A stretch of DNA of 64,000 nt from Candidatus Sumerlaeaceae bacterium (GCA_019695055.1 JAIBAT010000141.1:1-64000), one strand, 5' to 3'; counted from the stretch's first letter, positions 8,356 to 17,786 are shown. A program made the numbers and translations. The notes: generated from the letters alone by a model not told the origin.

Positions 8356-9528
8356 ATGTCTTTGATTGTGCACCTTGATGTGGACGCATTTGGGGCAAGC
8401 GTTGTCCGAGTACTGAATCCCAGGCTGCGGGGGCGCCCCATCGTGGTGGGGCACGAGGTGGGAGGGCGCGGGCTGGTTTCCTGCGCGTCGTACGAAGCCC
8501 GGAGCCTTGGAGCCCGCGCGGGGATGCCGTTGGCCGTGGTGCGGCGACGGGTGCCGGGGGCGGTGATTGTTTCGCCGGCACCAGCGGAGGAGTTCCGCCT
8601 TTCCACCCAGCTTTTTGCCGTATCAGCAGATGCGGCACCCGTTGCCGAGGCTACCACGATTGACGACATTTATCTCGATATCACGGGCTGTTATGAACTG
8701 TTCGGCCGCGACCTGCTGCGCTGGTCGCAGCGCCTTGCGCGGAATATCCGCAGCGAAACGGGCCTGCCGGTTTCCATGGGGGTGGGAAGTTCTAAATTTG
8801 TCGCCCGCGTCGCGACCTGGGCCGCAAAGACGGGCCGAGTCGCCTCGGTGGTGCCGGGTCAGGAACAGGAATTCGTTGCAGCGGCCCCGGTGCACCTGTT
8901 GCCGGGCGCGGGCGACATGCTGTGCGAACGCCTCAACGAATACGGGGTGCAAACCGTGGGGCAACTCATAGCCCTCGGCGAGGAGCGGTTTTGCATGCTG
9001 TTTGGCCTTACCGCAAAAAGACTGTGGGACATCGCAAGCTGCCGCTACCACGACCCTGTCCGGGCCACGCGGCGCCATGGCTATGTCACCCACGAGTATC
9101 GCCTCGACGAGGACACCACGGATCCCCTGATCCTTTCGGCGATCGCATCGCGACTGGTTCAGAGGATTATCTGGGATCTTAGGCGACGGGGATTTTATTG
9201 TGACGCCGGGGAATTACTCGTGACCTATTCGGACGACGGGACCGCGTCGCGCGCGCTGGCGCTGGAGAGCCCCACCTGCAACGAGCGCACCCTTGGGGCG
9301 CTCGCGCAGTCCGCGTTGCAGAAAGCATGCAGCCGCCGGGTGCGCGTGAGGAAACTTCTGCTGCGGGCACGCTACAAGCCGAGCCTGCTCGTGCAGGGAG
9401 ATTTCTTCGATGACGACTGCGTGCGGAAGGATCGAAGCCTGGCGCGCGCCATTGACGAGGTGCACGAACGCCACGGCATCAATACGCTGTCGCCAGCCAC
9501 CTGCCTGATCCCGCGCCCGAATCCATGA
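8356..9528 (+). CDS. Y-family (DinB-like) translesion DNA polymerase
   Basis: Y-family polymerases copy damaged templates. From the ATG at 8356 the numbering matches E. coli DinB: D8 and D10 (VHLDVDAF) and D103 (TIDDIYLDIT) are present as metal ligands, and VGSSKFVARVA corresponds to the palm K157 region. Two key residues differ. Position 104, normally Glu, is Asp. Position 13, the aromatic steric gate against ribonucleotides, is Gly (AFG instead of CFF). The C-terminal little-finger domain is present (390 residues), but no clear beta-clamp peptide is visible at the end. It precedes the DnaE2-like gene by six bases. This is the place an ImuB protein would occupy, but unlike ImuB the catalytic carboxylates are largely kept. 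Confidence 0.88.
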   Translation: MSLIVHLDVDAFGASVVRVLNPRLRGRPIVVGHEVGGRGLVSCASYEARSLGARAGMPLAVVRRRVPGAVIVSPAPAEEFRLSTQLFAVSADAAPVAEATTIDDIYLDITGCYELFGRDLLRWSQRLARNIRSETGLPVSMGVGSSKFVARVATWAAKTGRVASVVPGQEQEFVAAAPVHLLPGAGDMLCERLNEYGVQTVGQLIALGEERFCMLFGLTAKRLWDIASCRYHDPVRATRRHGYVTHEYRLDEDTTDPLILSAIASRLVQRIIWDLRRRGFYCDAGELLVTYSDDGTASRALALESPTCNERTLGALAQSALQKACSRRVRVRKLLLRARYKPSLLVQGDFFDDDCVRKDRSLARAIDEVHERHGINTLSPATCLIPRPNP

Positions 9529-9534
9529 GACACC

Positions 9535-12500
9535 ATGAAAGAGTTATCCGGCCACAACCATGGATTTGTGCACCTGTGCGCGCAGAGCTATTATAGCTTT
9601 TTCGCCTCCACACTGAGCCCCGGGCGCATCGTGGAACTTGCGGCACAGCAGGGCGCTCCGGCCGTGGCCATGACGGACATCAATAACCTCTCGGGCGCCG
9701 TGGAGTTTTATCAGGCCGCCCGCAGGAACGGAATACAGCCGATCCTCGGCGCACAGCTCACCGAGCCTTTCCCTCACGAGCGCACACTGCTGCACGCGCG
9801 CGTGCCCTCTGCCTGGCCTGCAGGCGACGAATCCTTTGCCGGCGATGACGGCAAACAGGACGAGCGCAGTTCCGCTTCGCCCATGTTGATGCATGGCGAT
9901 CTGGAACGCCGCGTCATCCTTCTGGCCCGCAATTTTTCCGGGTATTCCCAAATCTGTCGCCTGCTTACGCGGCGCCATCTCGAATCCGGATTCGATCTCA
10001 CGACGGAGCTTGCGCACCTGGACTCCGATGTCCTCATTCTTTCGGATTGCGCGCACCTTGTTTCATGGGCGGCAGAATCGCTCCCGGGTGGAAAACGTTT
10101 TTGGGCCCTGATCACGCCATCGCGCCGGCGGCGCAAACGCAACCGTGCCGTCTATGATGCGGCCTGCCGCCATGGCTTTCCCCTTGTCGTGGCTTGCGAC
10201 GTATGCCTTGAGCGTCCCGACGATGCGCCACTCCATGACCTGCTGCAGGCCATGCGCCGCCTCACAACCGTCGACAAGCTTCCTGCCGCGGAGCGCGTCG
10301 ACCCGGCCCGCCACTTTCAGGATGAAGCCAGCATCCGCGCCTTCTTCCATGCCGACACCGGCCAAAGCACCATTCACGACGACATCTCCCAAGCCATCGC
10401 GGAAACCGCCAATATTGCCGCCATGTGCGATGTGCGCCTGCCCATCGGCGACCTGAAATTCCCCCGTTTCCCAGGGCTCACGGATTCCCCCGAAACTGAA
10501 TTGCGCCGGCGCGCGGAGGCCGGCCTGAAATGGCGCTACGGCGACCCGCCCTCCCCGGAGGCCGTCCAGCGGATGGACTACGAACTCGGCGTCATCAGTC
10601 AGCTGCGCTTTACGGAATATTTCTTGATGGTGAAACGCATCGTGGAGGAAACGCGCCGGCGTGGCTACCACACCATCGGCCGCGGCAGCGCCGCCAACTC
10701 CATCATCACCTACGCGCTTGGCATCAGCGACGTTTGCCCCATTGCCTGCAAGCTCTACTTCGAGCGGTTTCTGAACCCCGAGCGCACTGCACCCCCCGAC
10801 ATTGATCTCGATCTCGCCTGGGACGAGCGCGACTCCATCCTGAAATGGTGCTTTGATTTCTTCGGCCACGCACACGTCGCCCTCATTGCCACCGTCCAGA
10901 CCCTGCGCTCGCGCCAGTCCATCCGCGAGGTGGCCAAGGCCATGGGTCTCAGCGAGCGGGAGATTGGCGAGATCAACCGTCTCCACGAAACTCACTTCTG
11001 CGAAGAGGAAAACACCATGACGGGCGATGGCGTCTTTCCACGGCGCATTCGCAACCTCTCGCTGGAGGAGCCATGGCGAAGCATCCTCGCCACCGCGCGA
11101 CGCATCGCGGGCTTTCCTCACCATCTCTCTGTGCACTGCGGGGGCATCGTCATCGCGCCGGACGAAGTGACCCGCTATGTGCCGCTCACCAGCAGTGCCA
11201 AGGGCTACGCCATCACCCAGATGGACATGACGGGCGTCGAAGATCTGGGTCTCATCAAGATGGACCTGCTGGGAAACCGTTCCCTCGCCGTGTTGCGGGA
11301 TGCTGTCGCCATGGCGGATGCGAACCCGCCGCCATGCGAGGCTGAAGTCGTCACCGGCGAAACGGCGGTGCGTGTGCCGATGAACACCGATATGTTTCAG
11401 CGCGAGGCGGCCCGCATCAAACTCGCCGGCACCCGCCGCGGCACGAGCGTGGCGCTTGTCGGCGTGCTCGAGGCTTTTGGCGAAGCTCCGCCTGCTACTC
11501 TCGCGCCACCCCATGAGACCGTTCGTGACCGTGTCTTTGATTTCGAGTTCGTCTCCACCGACCCCGCCACGCGCGCGCTCATCGATGCGGGGCAGACCAT
11601 GGGCGTTTTCTACATCGAGTCGCCGGGCATGCGCGCCCTCTTCGAGCGGCTTCGCTGCCGCAACTACGAAGACCTCGTGGCTGCCTCCTCCATCATCCGC
11701 CCTGGTGTTGCCGAGAGCGGCATGATGCAGGCCTACATCGACCGCCATCGTGCCCAGTCGGGTTTTGAGGACCCGCGCTCGCCAACCACGCTATTGCCAG
11801 CCTCCGCCGCGAGCGAGCGGCTGGCCTCCGGTACCATGCCTATCAATGCTCACTCGAAAGCGCGCATCGCTGTGCCTCTCGCACCGGATTCCCCGTCGCA
11901 ATCCAAACACGTCATGATTCACCCGCTCATGCTCGAGCTGCTGCCGGACACGTTCGGCGTCATGATCTATCAGGAGGACGTGCTGCGCGTGGCCCACGAC
12001 CTGGCGGGAATGAGCTACGCCGAGGCCGACCTGCTGCGCCGCGCCATGAGCGGCCACATGCGCTCCTCGGAGGCCTTGAACCAGATTCAGGGCCGGTTCC
12101 TGGACGGCGCGAAGGCCCACGGCGTCGCCGAGGCCGATGCCCTCGATATATGGCGCCAGATCGCAAGTTTCGCGGGATACAGCTTCTGCAAGGGCCACTC
12201 GGCCTCCTTTGCCAAGCTCAGCTTCCAGATAGCATGGTTAAAGGCCCACCACCCCGCGGAGTTCTTTGCCGGTGTGCTTTCGAATGAAGGGGGTTTTTAT
12301 GGCGCGGCGGCCTACCTCGAAGAAGCCCGCCGCTGGGGCATCACGATTTTGCCACCCTGCGTCAATGCGAGTGAGGTGCGATTCCAGGGCACAACACGCG
12401 AAGTACGCGGGATGTCGTGCGTCGGCGAGTTGCGCATTGGCTTGCAGGCCATCCTCAATCTGTCCATCACGACACGCGAACGCATTGTGCGCGAACGTGC

Positions 12501-13104
12501 CACCCGCGGGCCTTATGTTTCCCTCGGGGATTTCGTATCCCGCGTTCCAGTGGGCATGGAAGAATGCCGGAATCTCGCGAAAGTCGGCGCCCTCGACGCG
12601 CTCGCTCAACACGGCCAGTCGCGCCGCAGTCTCCTGCTCGAGGTGGATTGCCTGATGAAGCTGCGCGATGCAGATGCCGGCCTGTTCCTTCCCACCGCGG
12701 TCGGAGGAGCTTCCCCGCCAAGCCCACCGCTGTCGCGCCGCGAAGCGTGCCAGTGGGAACTCGAGCGCATGGGGTTCATGCTCAGCGGCCACCCCATGGA
12801 TTTTGTGACCATCCCTTCGAACGCTCTCCCCGCCCGCGACATTCGCGCCCACCCCGGCCAGCGCGTCACCATGGCTGGCTGGCTCATCGCAGCCAAGCTC
12901 CTCGCCACCCGAAACGGCTCTGGCCCCATGAAAATGCTTACCCTTGAGGACCGCACCGGCACCTTCGAGGCCATCCTCTTCCCCCGAACCTACGCCTGCT
13001 TCGCCACCCGCGCCCTCGGCCGCGGACCGTTCATTGTGACAGGCAGGGTAGATACCAAACTTGGTTCACCGACATTGAATGTGACCCAGATTGCGCTGGC
13101 GTAA
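9535..13104 (+). CDS. dnaE2: DnaE2/ImuC-like error-prone DNA polymerase III alpha subunit
   Basis: A 1189-residue C-family polymerase. The polymerase core looks active: PDIDLD with D424 and D426, the third Asp in MDLLGNRSL (D577), GRGSAANSIITYALG, GVFYIESPGMR and IYQEDVLRVAHDLAGMS. The PHP domain at the N-terminus is degenerate: the HLHVH motif reads HLCAQ, TDH reads TDI, and the GxE position reads GAQ. It ends just after an OB-fold (residues about 1105-1189) and lacks the longer C-terminus of replicative DnaE, as is usual for DnaE2. Two inserts, near residues 590-670 and 745-795, are not typical. Six bases separate it from the Y-family gene, so they probably form one operon under the LexA-type box. 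No imuA is seen. Confidence 0.88.
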   Translation: MKELSGHNHGFVHLCAQSYYSFFASTLSPGRIVELAAQQGAPAVAMTDINNLSGAVEFYQAARRNGIQPILGAQLTEPFPHERTLLHARVPSAWPAGDESFAGDDGKQDERSSASPMLMHGDLERRVILLARNFSGYSQICRLLTRRHLESGFDLTTELAHLDSDVLILSDCAHLVSWAAESLPGGKRFWALITPSRRRRKRNRAVYDAACRHGFPLVVACDVCLERPDDAPLHDLLQAMRRLTTVDKLPAAERVDPARHFQDEASIRAFFHADTGQSTIHDDISQAIAETANIAAMCDVRLPIGDLKFPRFPGLTDSPETELRRRAEAGLKWRYGDPPSPEAVQRMDYELGVISQLRFTEYFLMVKRIVEETRRRGYHTIGRGSAANSIITYALGISDVCPIACKLYFERFLNPERTAPPDIDLDLAWDERDSILKWCFDFFGHAHVALIATVQTLRSRQSIREVAKAMGLSEREIGEINRLHETHFCEEENTMTGDGVFPRRIRNLSLEEPWRSILATARRIAGFPHHLSVHCGGIVIAPDEVTRYVPLTSSAKGYAITQMDMTGVEDLGLIKMDLLGNRSLAVLRDAVAMADANPPPCEAEVVTGETAVRVPMNTDMFQREAARIKLAGTRRGTSVALVGVLEAFGEAPPATLAPPHETVRDRVFDFEFVSTDPATRALIDAGQTMGVFYIESPGMRALFERLRCRNYEDLVAASSIIRPGVAESGMMQAYIDRHRAQSGFEDPRSPTTLLPASAASERLASGTMPINAHSKARIAVPLAPDSPSQSKHVMIHPLMLELLPDTFGVMIYQEDVLRVAHDLAGMSYAEADLLRRAMSGHMRSSEALNQIQGRFLDGAKAHGVAEADALDIWRQIASFAGYSFCKGHSASFAKLSFQIAWLKAHHPAEFFAGVLSNEGGFYGAAAYLEEARRWGITILPPCVNASEVRFQGTTREVRGMSCVGELRIGLQAILNLSITTRERIVRERATRGPYVSLGDFVSRVPVGMEECRNLAKVGALDALAQHGQSRRSLLLEVDCLMKLRDADAGLFLPTAVGGASPPSPPLSRREACQWELERMGFMLSGHPMDFVTIPSNALPARDIRAHPGQRVTMAGWLIAAKLLATRNGSGPMKMLTLEDRTGTFEAILFPRTYACFATRALGRGPFIVTGRVDTKLGSPTLNVTQIALA

Positions 13105-13137
13105 CAGTATTATCCAAACAGTCTCAACGACTGCCGC

Positions 13138-16100
13138 TCAGTAAGCGTCCACAATACTCGAGTTTTCTTCCCGCTCTTCCACATTCGGCGCAGGCACCGT
13201 TTTCGGGAAGCGCGTGGGGCTGAGCGAATGGAGAAGCTCGGGATCCATTTCTTCCCCAACGACGAGATTAATTCGATCCTCGGGCAGGATCTTCTTCAGT
13301 GCGTAATAGAAAGGCGGACTGAAGAAGACCGGCGTCTTTTCGATGCGGGCGGCGTTCCACTTGCCCAGACCAGTGCCGTTGAAATTGCTGATGCTGATGC
13401 GCGTATCCTTGCCCTTATACTGCTGCACCAGCTTTCGGATCAGCCGCGCCGTGCGGTTATCCTCATCGGCAAGGTCCAACTCCACAGCTCTCACCTGCTG
13501 GCTCATCTGCTGCACCATCCGCAACGTGAAAACCGTGAGCGCCTTGATGTAGACCTCGTCCTTCTTGCGCTGGAGCGTGCCGCCAACCAAAACCGGTGCG
13601 TTGGCGTTCAGCGCCTGGTCGTAGAGCTTCCCCGCCTTGATGGGAATCGTGACCACACGTCCCTCCATATCGAGCAGGATTTGCTCACTATCATCAACCA
13701 GTGGGCTGTGGCTCTCGACGTGCTCGAGGAAACCCACGACGTGGATTTCCTTGCCCACGTATTTCGACGACAAATCGTAGGACGACAGTGCGTGGCACTG
13801 CTTGATGAGATCCTTGTAGAAATGAAGCTGGTCAAAGCTGATGCAATAGCCAGCGGCGGCGATCTCGTGCTTGATGATCTCGTTCTCCGGCAGTTCGGGC
13901 ACTGCAGGAGGATCAAGAGCCACAAGCGAGCCACGATCATGCTGTTCATCAAAGAGCGACGGGCTTGCGCTGTCCTTGCGCGCAAAGTCCACCTGTTCGG
14001 CGATCATCTGAAGCATCTGCGAGCGCTTCAAACCGAAGGTGTCCAAGGCGCCGGTCTTGACCAGATTCGACAATAGTCGGTTGTTCACCAGTCGCGCGTC
14101 CGTGCGGCGGCAAAGGTCGAGCAGATCATTGAAGTCGCCACCCTTGCGCACGCGCTCGATCTCGGAGTAGGCCTTTTCGCCCATCCCGCTCACCACCATC
14201 AATCCCGAGCGTATGGCCTTCATGACCGGCGAGAATTCATAGACGCTCAGGTTGATATCTGGTGGCAGAATGCGAATGCCCATCTGTTTCGTCTCGCGCA
14301 GGATTACCGTGAACTTCTTTCGGTTGCGATAGGAGTTCGTAAGCAGGGCCGTCATGAAGCTTACCGGGTAGTGAGCCTTAATAAACGCGCAGCGGTAGGT
14401 GAGCAGGCACTCGGGCACATGCTCACGCACATCGCCCTCATGGGTCGAGGACGTGTTGTGCTCCATGGACTTCACCTTGAGCAACTGCATAAAATTCCGC
14501 GGACGATGAGCCCGCAGCAGTGACTTCAAGGTGATGGAGTTGAACGGATCAATGCCATTGGTCAGGCCCTTGCTCAGCAGCCCAAAAGTCTCGTCGTCGT
14601 CCAGCGGGATGCGATCCGGGTCAAAAGAGGCATTTTCCTGGTCGCGCACCCATGCCGCCGCCGTGTCCAGCACATTCAATATGGGCGTGAATTCCATCGT
14701 GAGCCGCGGCACTTGGAACGCGTCGAGCGCGTCGGCGTCCATTTGTGTGGGCCGCTCGCCGTCGAGGTCGATGCGCGGCATCAGGTAGTTGAGGTTCTCG
14801 CCAGAGATCGCAAACTCATTGTCGGACACCGTAAATGCCCGCGCCCGTGGCAGCATCCTCACAAGCATGTACTTCACCATCAGAGGATTCGGCAGCGCTA
14901 CGCCTTCCATTTTGCCCGGGAAAAACTTCTCTACAGCTGTGAAAGGGGATGGCTTGTGCTCCATCTCCTCAAGCACCTTTTCAACCGAGGCGAATGGCGC
15001 TCCGAACCACGCGCAGATCTCCCGCGCCACCGCAGGCCGCTGGGCCGTCAGGAATTTGCCCACCGCGCTGCAGAAATCCGCTCCAAAGGTTTCCTGGAGG
15101 AAGTCGTGCAGCGCGCGGCAATGCTTGGCCGGCACTTCGACGGACAGACAGGGTTTGTCGCCACTGCCCGCCTCGAAGCCGAGGAAGCGGAACTTGTAGT
15201 CCATCGGATTGATTTGGGTCAGCCCGAGAATGTACGCGACGAGGCTGGAGATGTAATTGCCGCGTCCCACGCCCATGGTGATCTTGTTTCGGCGGCAGAA
15301 CTGGGCCACGTTCCAGAGAAGAAGGATATTGTTGGATAGGCCTTCCTTCTTGATGTAATCGAACTCCTCGTTGAGGCGGTTCTTCATGTCCTGGGAAAGT
15401 TCGGTGAAGCGGCCCCGGGCTTCGCGAAACGTAAGATCCCACAGAAACGAATCGGCGTCGAACCCGCGCACAAAATCGTGAATTGGAAATCGCCGCCGGT
15501 CAAAATTCGGCTGAAAGTCGCATCGCTCGGCGATGGCCGCGCAGGTGAACAGCACCTTGGGGAAGCGCCCGAACTTCTGGTGCATCTGATCTCGCGTTGC
15601 CATGTGGCGTGTATGCGCGGGCGACTTGCGCTCCTGGAAATTGAAGAATGCCGGCGCATGCTCACCCCGCAGGAAGTCGTGGCAGATCGAGTCTTCGGGA
15701 AGAACGTAATGCACGTCGTTGGTGGCTACGCAGCGCATCGCGAGGAACTCGCTCAGCTTGTGGATGTGGTCGCAAATCTGGCGCTGTTTGGGTTCGCGGA
15801 AATCCTGGAGTTCGAACACAAAATTCTCGCGGCCGAAAAGCCGCGCCATCTGGGTGACGTAGGCCTCGGTTTCCTCCAGCCGATTGTTGGACAGCAGGTG
15901 GTACAGTTCGCTGCCGCATCCCCCGGAAAGGGCAATCAGCCCCTGTGCATTTCCGCGAAGGTCCTCCACCCGCAGCATGGGGATTTCCCGGCTCGCGTTG
16001 GCGTAGGCCCGGTTCACCAGCTTCACGAGATTGCGATAGCCTGCCTCCACCTCGACCAGCAGCACCAGCTTGTAAATGGTGTCTGTCGCCACCCGTGCAT

Positions 16101-16320
16101 CATAGGGCAACACATTCAACTCGCACCCGATGATGGGTTTCAGGCCGTGCTCCCGGCACGCCTTCACGAATGGCACAACACCCGCCAGCGTGTTGTGGTC
16201 GGTCAGGGCCAGCGACGTCATCCCCAGCTCGCGGGCACGCCGAACCAGTTCCGCCGGAGTGGCCACGCCGTCCTCCAGCGAATAGCAGCTATGAACATGA
16301 AGATGAACGAAATCCGTCAT
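13138..16320 (-). CDS. DnaE homologue with intact-looking PHP domain and inactivated polymerase core
   Basis: The 1060-residue product is a clear DNA polymerase III alpha homologue. The PHP domain keeps HLHVHS, EDG, LTDHN, IIGCE, the SGGCGSE cysteine and TNDVHY; one expected histidine is lysine (K84, YKLVLL). The polymerase domain is decayed. The PDxDxD motif reads PCLSVEV (S393 and E395 at the catalytic positions), the third Asp is Glu (E543, TMEF), and GRGSxxGS reads GRGNYISS. About 100 residues of fingers, from the ESRGM motif to the FAGYGFNKSH motif, are missing. The OB-fold and a C-terminal domain like that of replicative DnaE remain. It is convergent with dnaE2, 33 bases apart. The start chosen (ATG at 16320, MTDFVHLHVHS) fits the family; an ATG at 16458 would add 46 residues. 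Likely role (inference): a PHP exonuclease or scaffold subunit. Confidence 0.85.
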   Translation of the reverse strand: MTDFVHLHVHSCYSLEDGVATPAELVRRARELGMTSLALTDHNTLAGVVPFVKACREHGLKPIIGCELNVLPYDARVATDTIYKLVLLVEVEAGYRNLVKLVNRAYANASREIPMLRVEDLRGNAQGLIALSGGCGSELYHLLSNNRLEETEAYVTQMARLFGRENFVFELQDFREPKQRQICDHIHKLSEFLAMRCVATNDVHYVLPEDSICHDFLRGEHAPAFFNFQERKSPAHTRHMATRDQMHQKFGRFPKVLFTCAAIAERCDFQPNFDRRRFPIHDFVRGFDADSFLWDLTFREARGRFTELSQDMKNRLNEEFDYIKKEGLSNNILLLWNVAQFCRRNKITMGVGRGNYISSLVAYILGLTQINPMDYKFRFLGFEAGSGDKPCLSVEVPAKHCRALHDFLQETFGADFCSAVGKFLTAQRPAVAREICAWFGAPFASVEKVLEEMEHKPSPFTAVEKFFPGKMEGVALPNPLMVKYMLVRMLPRARAFTVSDNEFAISGENLNYLMPRIDLDGERPTQMDADALDAFQVPRLTMEFTPILNVLDTAAAWVRDQENASFDPDRIPLDDDETFGLLSKGLTNGIDPFNSITLKSLLRAHRPRNFMQLLKVKSMEHNTSSTHEGDVREHVPECLLTYRCAFIKAHYPVSFMTALLTNSYRNRKKFTVILRETKQMGIRILPPDINLSVYEFSPVMKAIRSGLMVVSGMGEKAYSEIERVRKGGDFNDLLDLCRRTDARLVNNRLLSNLVKTGALDTFGLKRSQMLQMIAEQVDFARKDSASPSLFDEQHDRGSLVALDPPAVPELPENEIIKHEIAAAGYCISFDQLHFYKDLIKQCHALSSYDLSSKYVGKEIHVVGFLEHVESHSPLVDDSEQILLDMEGRVVTIPIKAGKLYDQALNANAPVLVGGTLQRKKDEVYIKALTVFTLRMVQQMSQQVRAVELDLADEDNRTARLIRKLVQQYKGKDTRISISNFNGTGLGKWNAARIEKTPVFFSPPFYYALKKILPEDRINLVVGEEMDPELLHSLSPTRFPKTVPAPNVEEREENSSIVDAY

Positions 16321-16553
16321 GACGCTTTTGAAAACCGGAACTTCCTGGGCAACGTGGCGGCCCGGCGGCCACCAATTGAACTCATGGATTCCAGCTTGGG
16401 GGCGGCGAGACCACGGCGCAAGTCTTATCTCCCGCCCACCGGAATCCAGCGAAAACATTCGCTGCTGGCCGGAATCAATCCCCTTGAGAAAGCCAAATCA
16501 CAGGCTGAACTGAAGTAGTTTGCTGACTTTCGCGGAGGAGGGACGACCCGCCT

Positions 16554-17723
16554 ATGCCAAAAGACGTCAATATTGGCCTGATAGGCTATGCTTTCATGGG
16601 CAAGGCCCACAGCCACGCTTTCAAGGATGTGGCCTTGTTCTTCCCCGAGATGCGCCTTCGGCCGGTGATGAAAGCCATTTGTGGCCGTGACGAAACTGCC
16701 GTAAAGGCCGCAGCAAAGCGGTACGGCTGGGAAAGCTACGAAACTGACGCCGCGAAGCTCATCCGCCGCGGCGATATCGACGTCGTGGACATTTCGTCGC
16801 CCGGCTGGGCCCACAAATCCCAGGTCATTGCCGCGGCAAGGGCCGGTAAGCACATCATCTGCGAGAAACCCATCGCGAACAGCCTCAAGGATGCCCGCGA
16901 AATGGCCGCCGCAGTGAACAAGGCCGGCGTGAAGAGCTTCGTGATGTTCAATTACCGTCGCGTTCCCGCCGTGGCCTTTGCGCGGGAACTCATCCGTTCG
17001 GGCGAGCTCGGCGAAATCTTCCACATGCGGGCCTGCTACCTGCAGGACTGGATCACCGACCCGCAGTTTCCGCTGGTCTGGCGGCTCGACAGGAAATTGG
17101 CCGGCAGCGGCGCGTTGGGCGACATCGGCAGCCACATCATCGACCTTGCCCGGTTTCTCGTGGGCGATATTGCTGAGGTCTGCGGCATGACGAAGACCTT
17201 CATCAAGGAGCGGCCGCTGCCTGCTGGCGCGTCAGCCGGTCTGGCCAAGGGCGGCGCGACAAAAACCGCCAGGGGCAAAGTCACCGTAGACGACGCCGCG
17301 GCCTGGCTGGCGCGGTTCGAGAACGGCGCGCTGGGTACCTTCGAGGCGACGCGCTTCGCCACGGGGCGCAAGAACTACAACAGTTTCGAGATCTATGGCA
17401 GCAAGGGCAGCCTGCTTTTCAATTTTGAAGAAATGAACAAGCTGCAATTCCTGAGCAGGAAAGACGGCCCGGCAACCGAGGGATTCCGCGAGATTGTGGT
17501 CACGGAGGGCGCGCACCCCTACATCAAGGCCTGGTGGCCGCCGGGGCACATCATCGGCTATGAACACACTTTTGTGAACGCGATTTACGATTTCCTTGAG
17601 GCGCTGTCCCGCGGGAAAAACGCCGCGCCGGATATTAATGATGGCGTCCGGGTTCAGGAAGTCTTGGAAGCTGTCGAGCGTAGCGCAGCAAAACGAAGCT
17701 GGGTGCGCATCAAGGACGTTTAG
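16554..17723 (+). CDS. Gfo/Idh/MocA-family oxidoreductase
   Basis: NAD(P)-dependent oxidoreductase of the glucose-fructose oxidoreductase/inositol dehydrogenase family, 389 residues. The N-terminal Rossmann domain has GLIGYAFMGKAHSHAF and the family lysine in CEKPIANSL (about residue 106). The C-terminal domain includes GSGALGDIGSHIIDLARFL with the usual Asp and His. There is no Tat signal, so it should be cytoplasmic. GGAGGAGG lies 13 bases before the ATG. The substrate cannot be told. Confidence 0.9.
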   Translation: MPKDVNIGLIGYAFMGKAHSHAFKDVALFFPEMRLRPVMKAICGRDETAVKAAAKRYGWESYETDAAKLIRRGDIDVVDISSPGWAHKSQVIAAARAGKHIICEKPIANSLKDAREMAAAVNKAGVKSFVMFNYRRVPAVAFARELIRSGELGEIFHMRACYLQDWITDPQFPLVWRLDRKLAGSGALGDIGSHIIDLARFLVGDIAEVCGMTKTFIKERPLPAGASAGLAKGGATKTARGKVTVDDAAAWLARFENGALGTFEATRFATGRKNYNSFEIYGSKGSLLFNFEEMNKLQFLSRKDGPATEGFREIVVTEGAHPYIKAWWPPGHIIGYEHTFVNAIYDFLEALSRGKNAAPDINDGVRVQEVLEAVERSAAKRSWVRIKDV

Positions 17724-17786
17724 CCGCTGGGAAAAAATGTCAGGCCCCCGGTGGTCCGGGAGCCCGACGCGGTCTCCGGCCGGCTA

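Noticed and set aside
10063..11748. A 561-codon open frame on the minus strand opposite dnaE2
   Set aside because: It lies entirely inside a well-supported polymerase gene, has biased His/Gly/Ala composition and no recognisable domain: a shadow of GC-rich codon use.
13105..13137. Bidirectional terminator between the two DnaE genes
   Set aside because: Only a 5-bp CAGTC/GACTG stem without T-runs is present; too weak to call.
16450..16461. CGAA-AACA-TTCG upstream of the minus-strand DnaE homologue, as a second LexA box
   Set aside because: The arms lack the C and G next to the N4 spacer and the spacing is two bases short of the GAAC-N4-GTTC motif.
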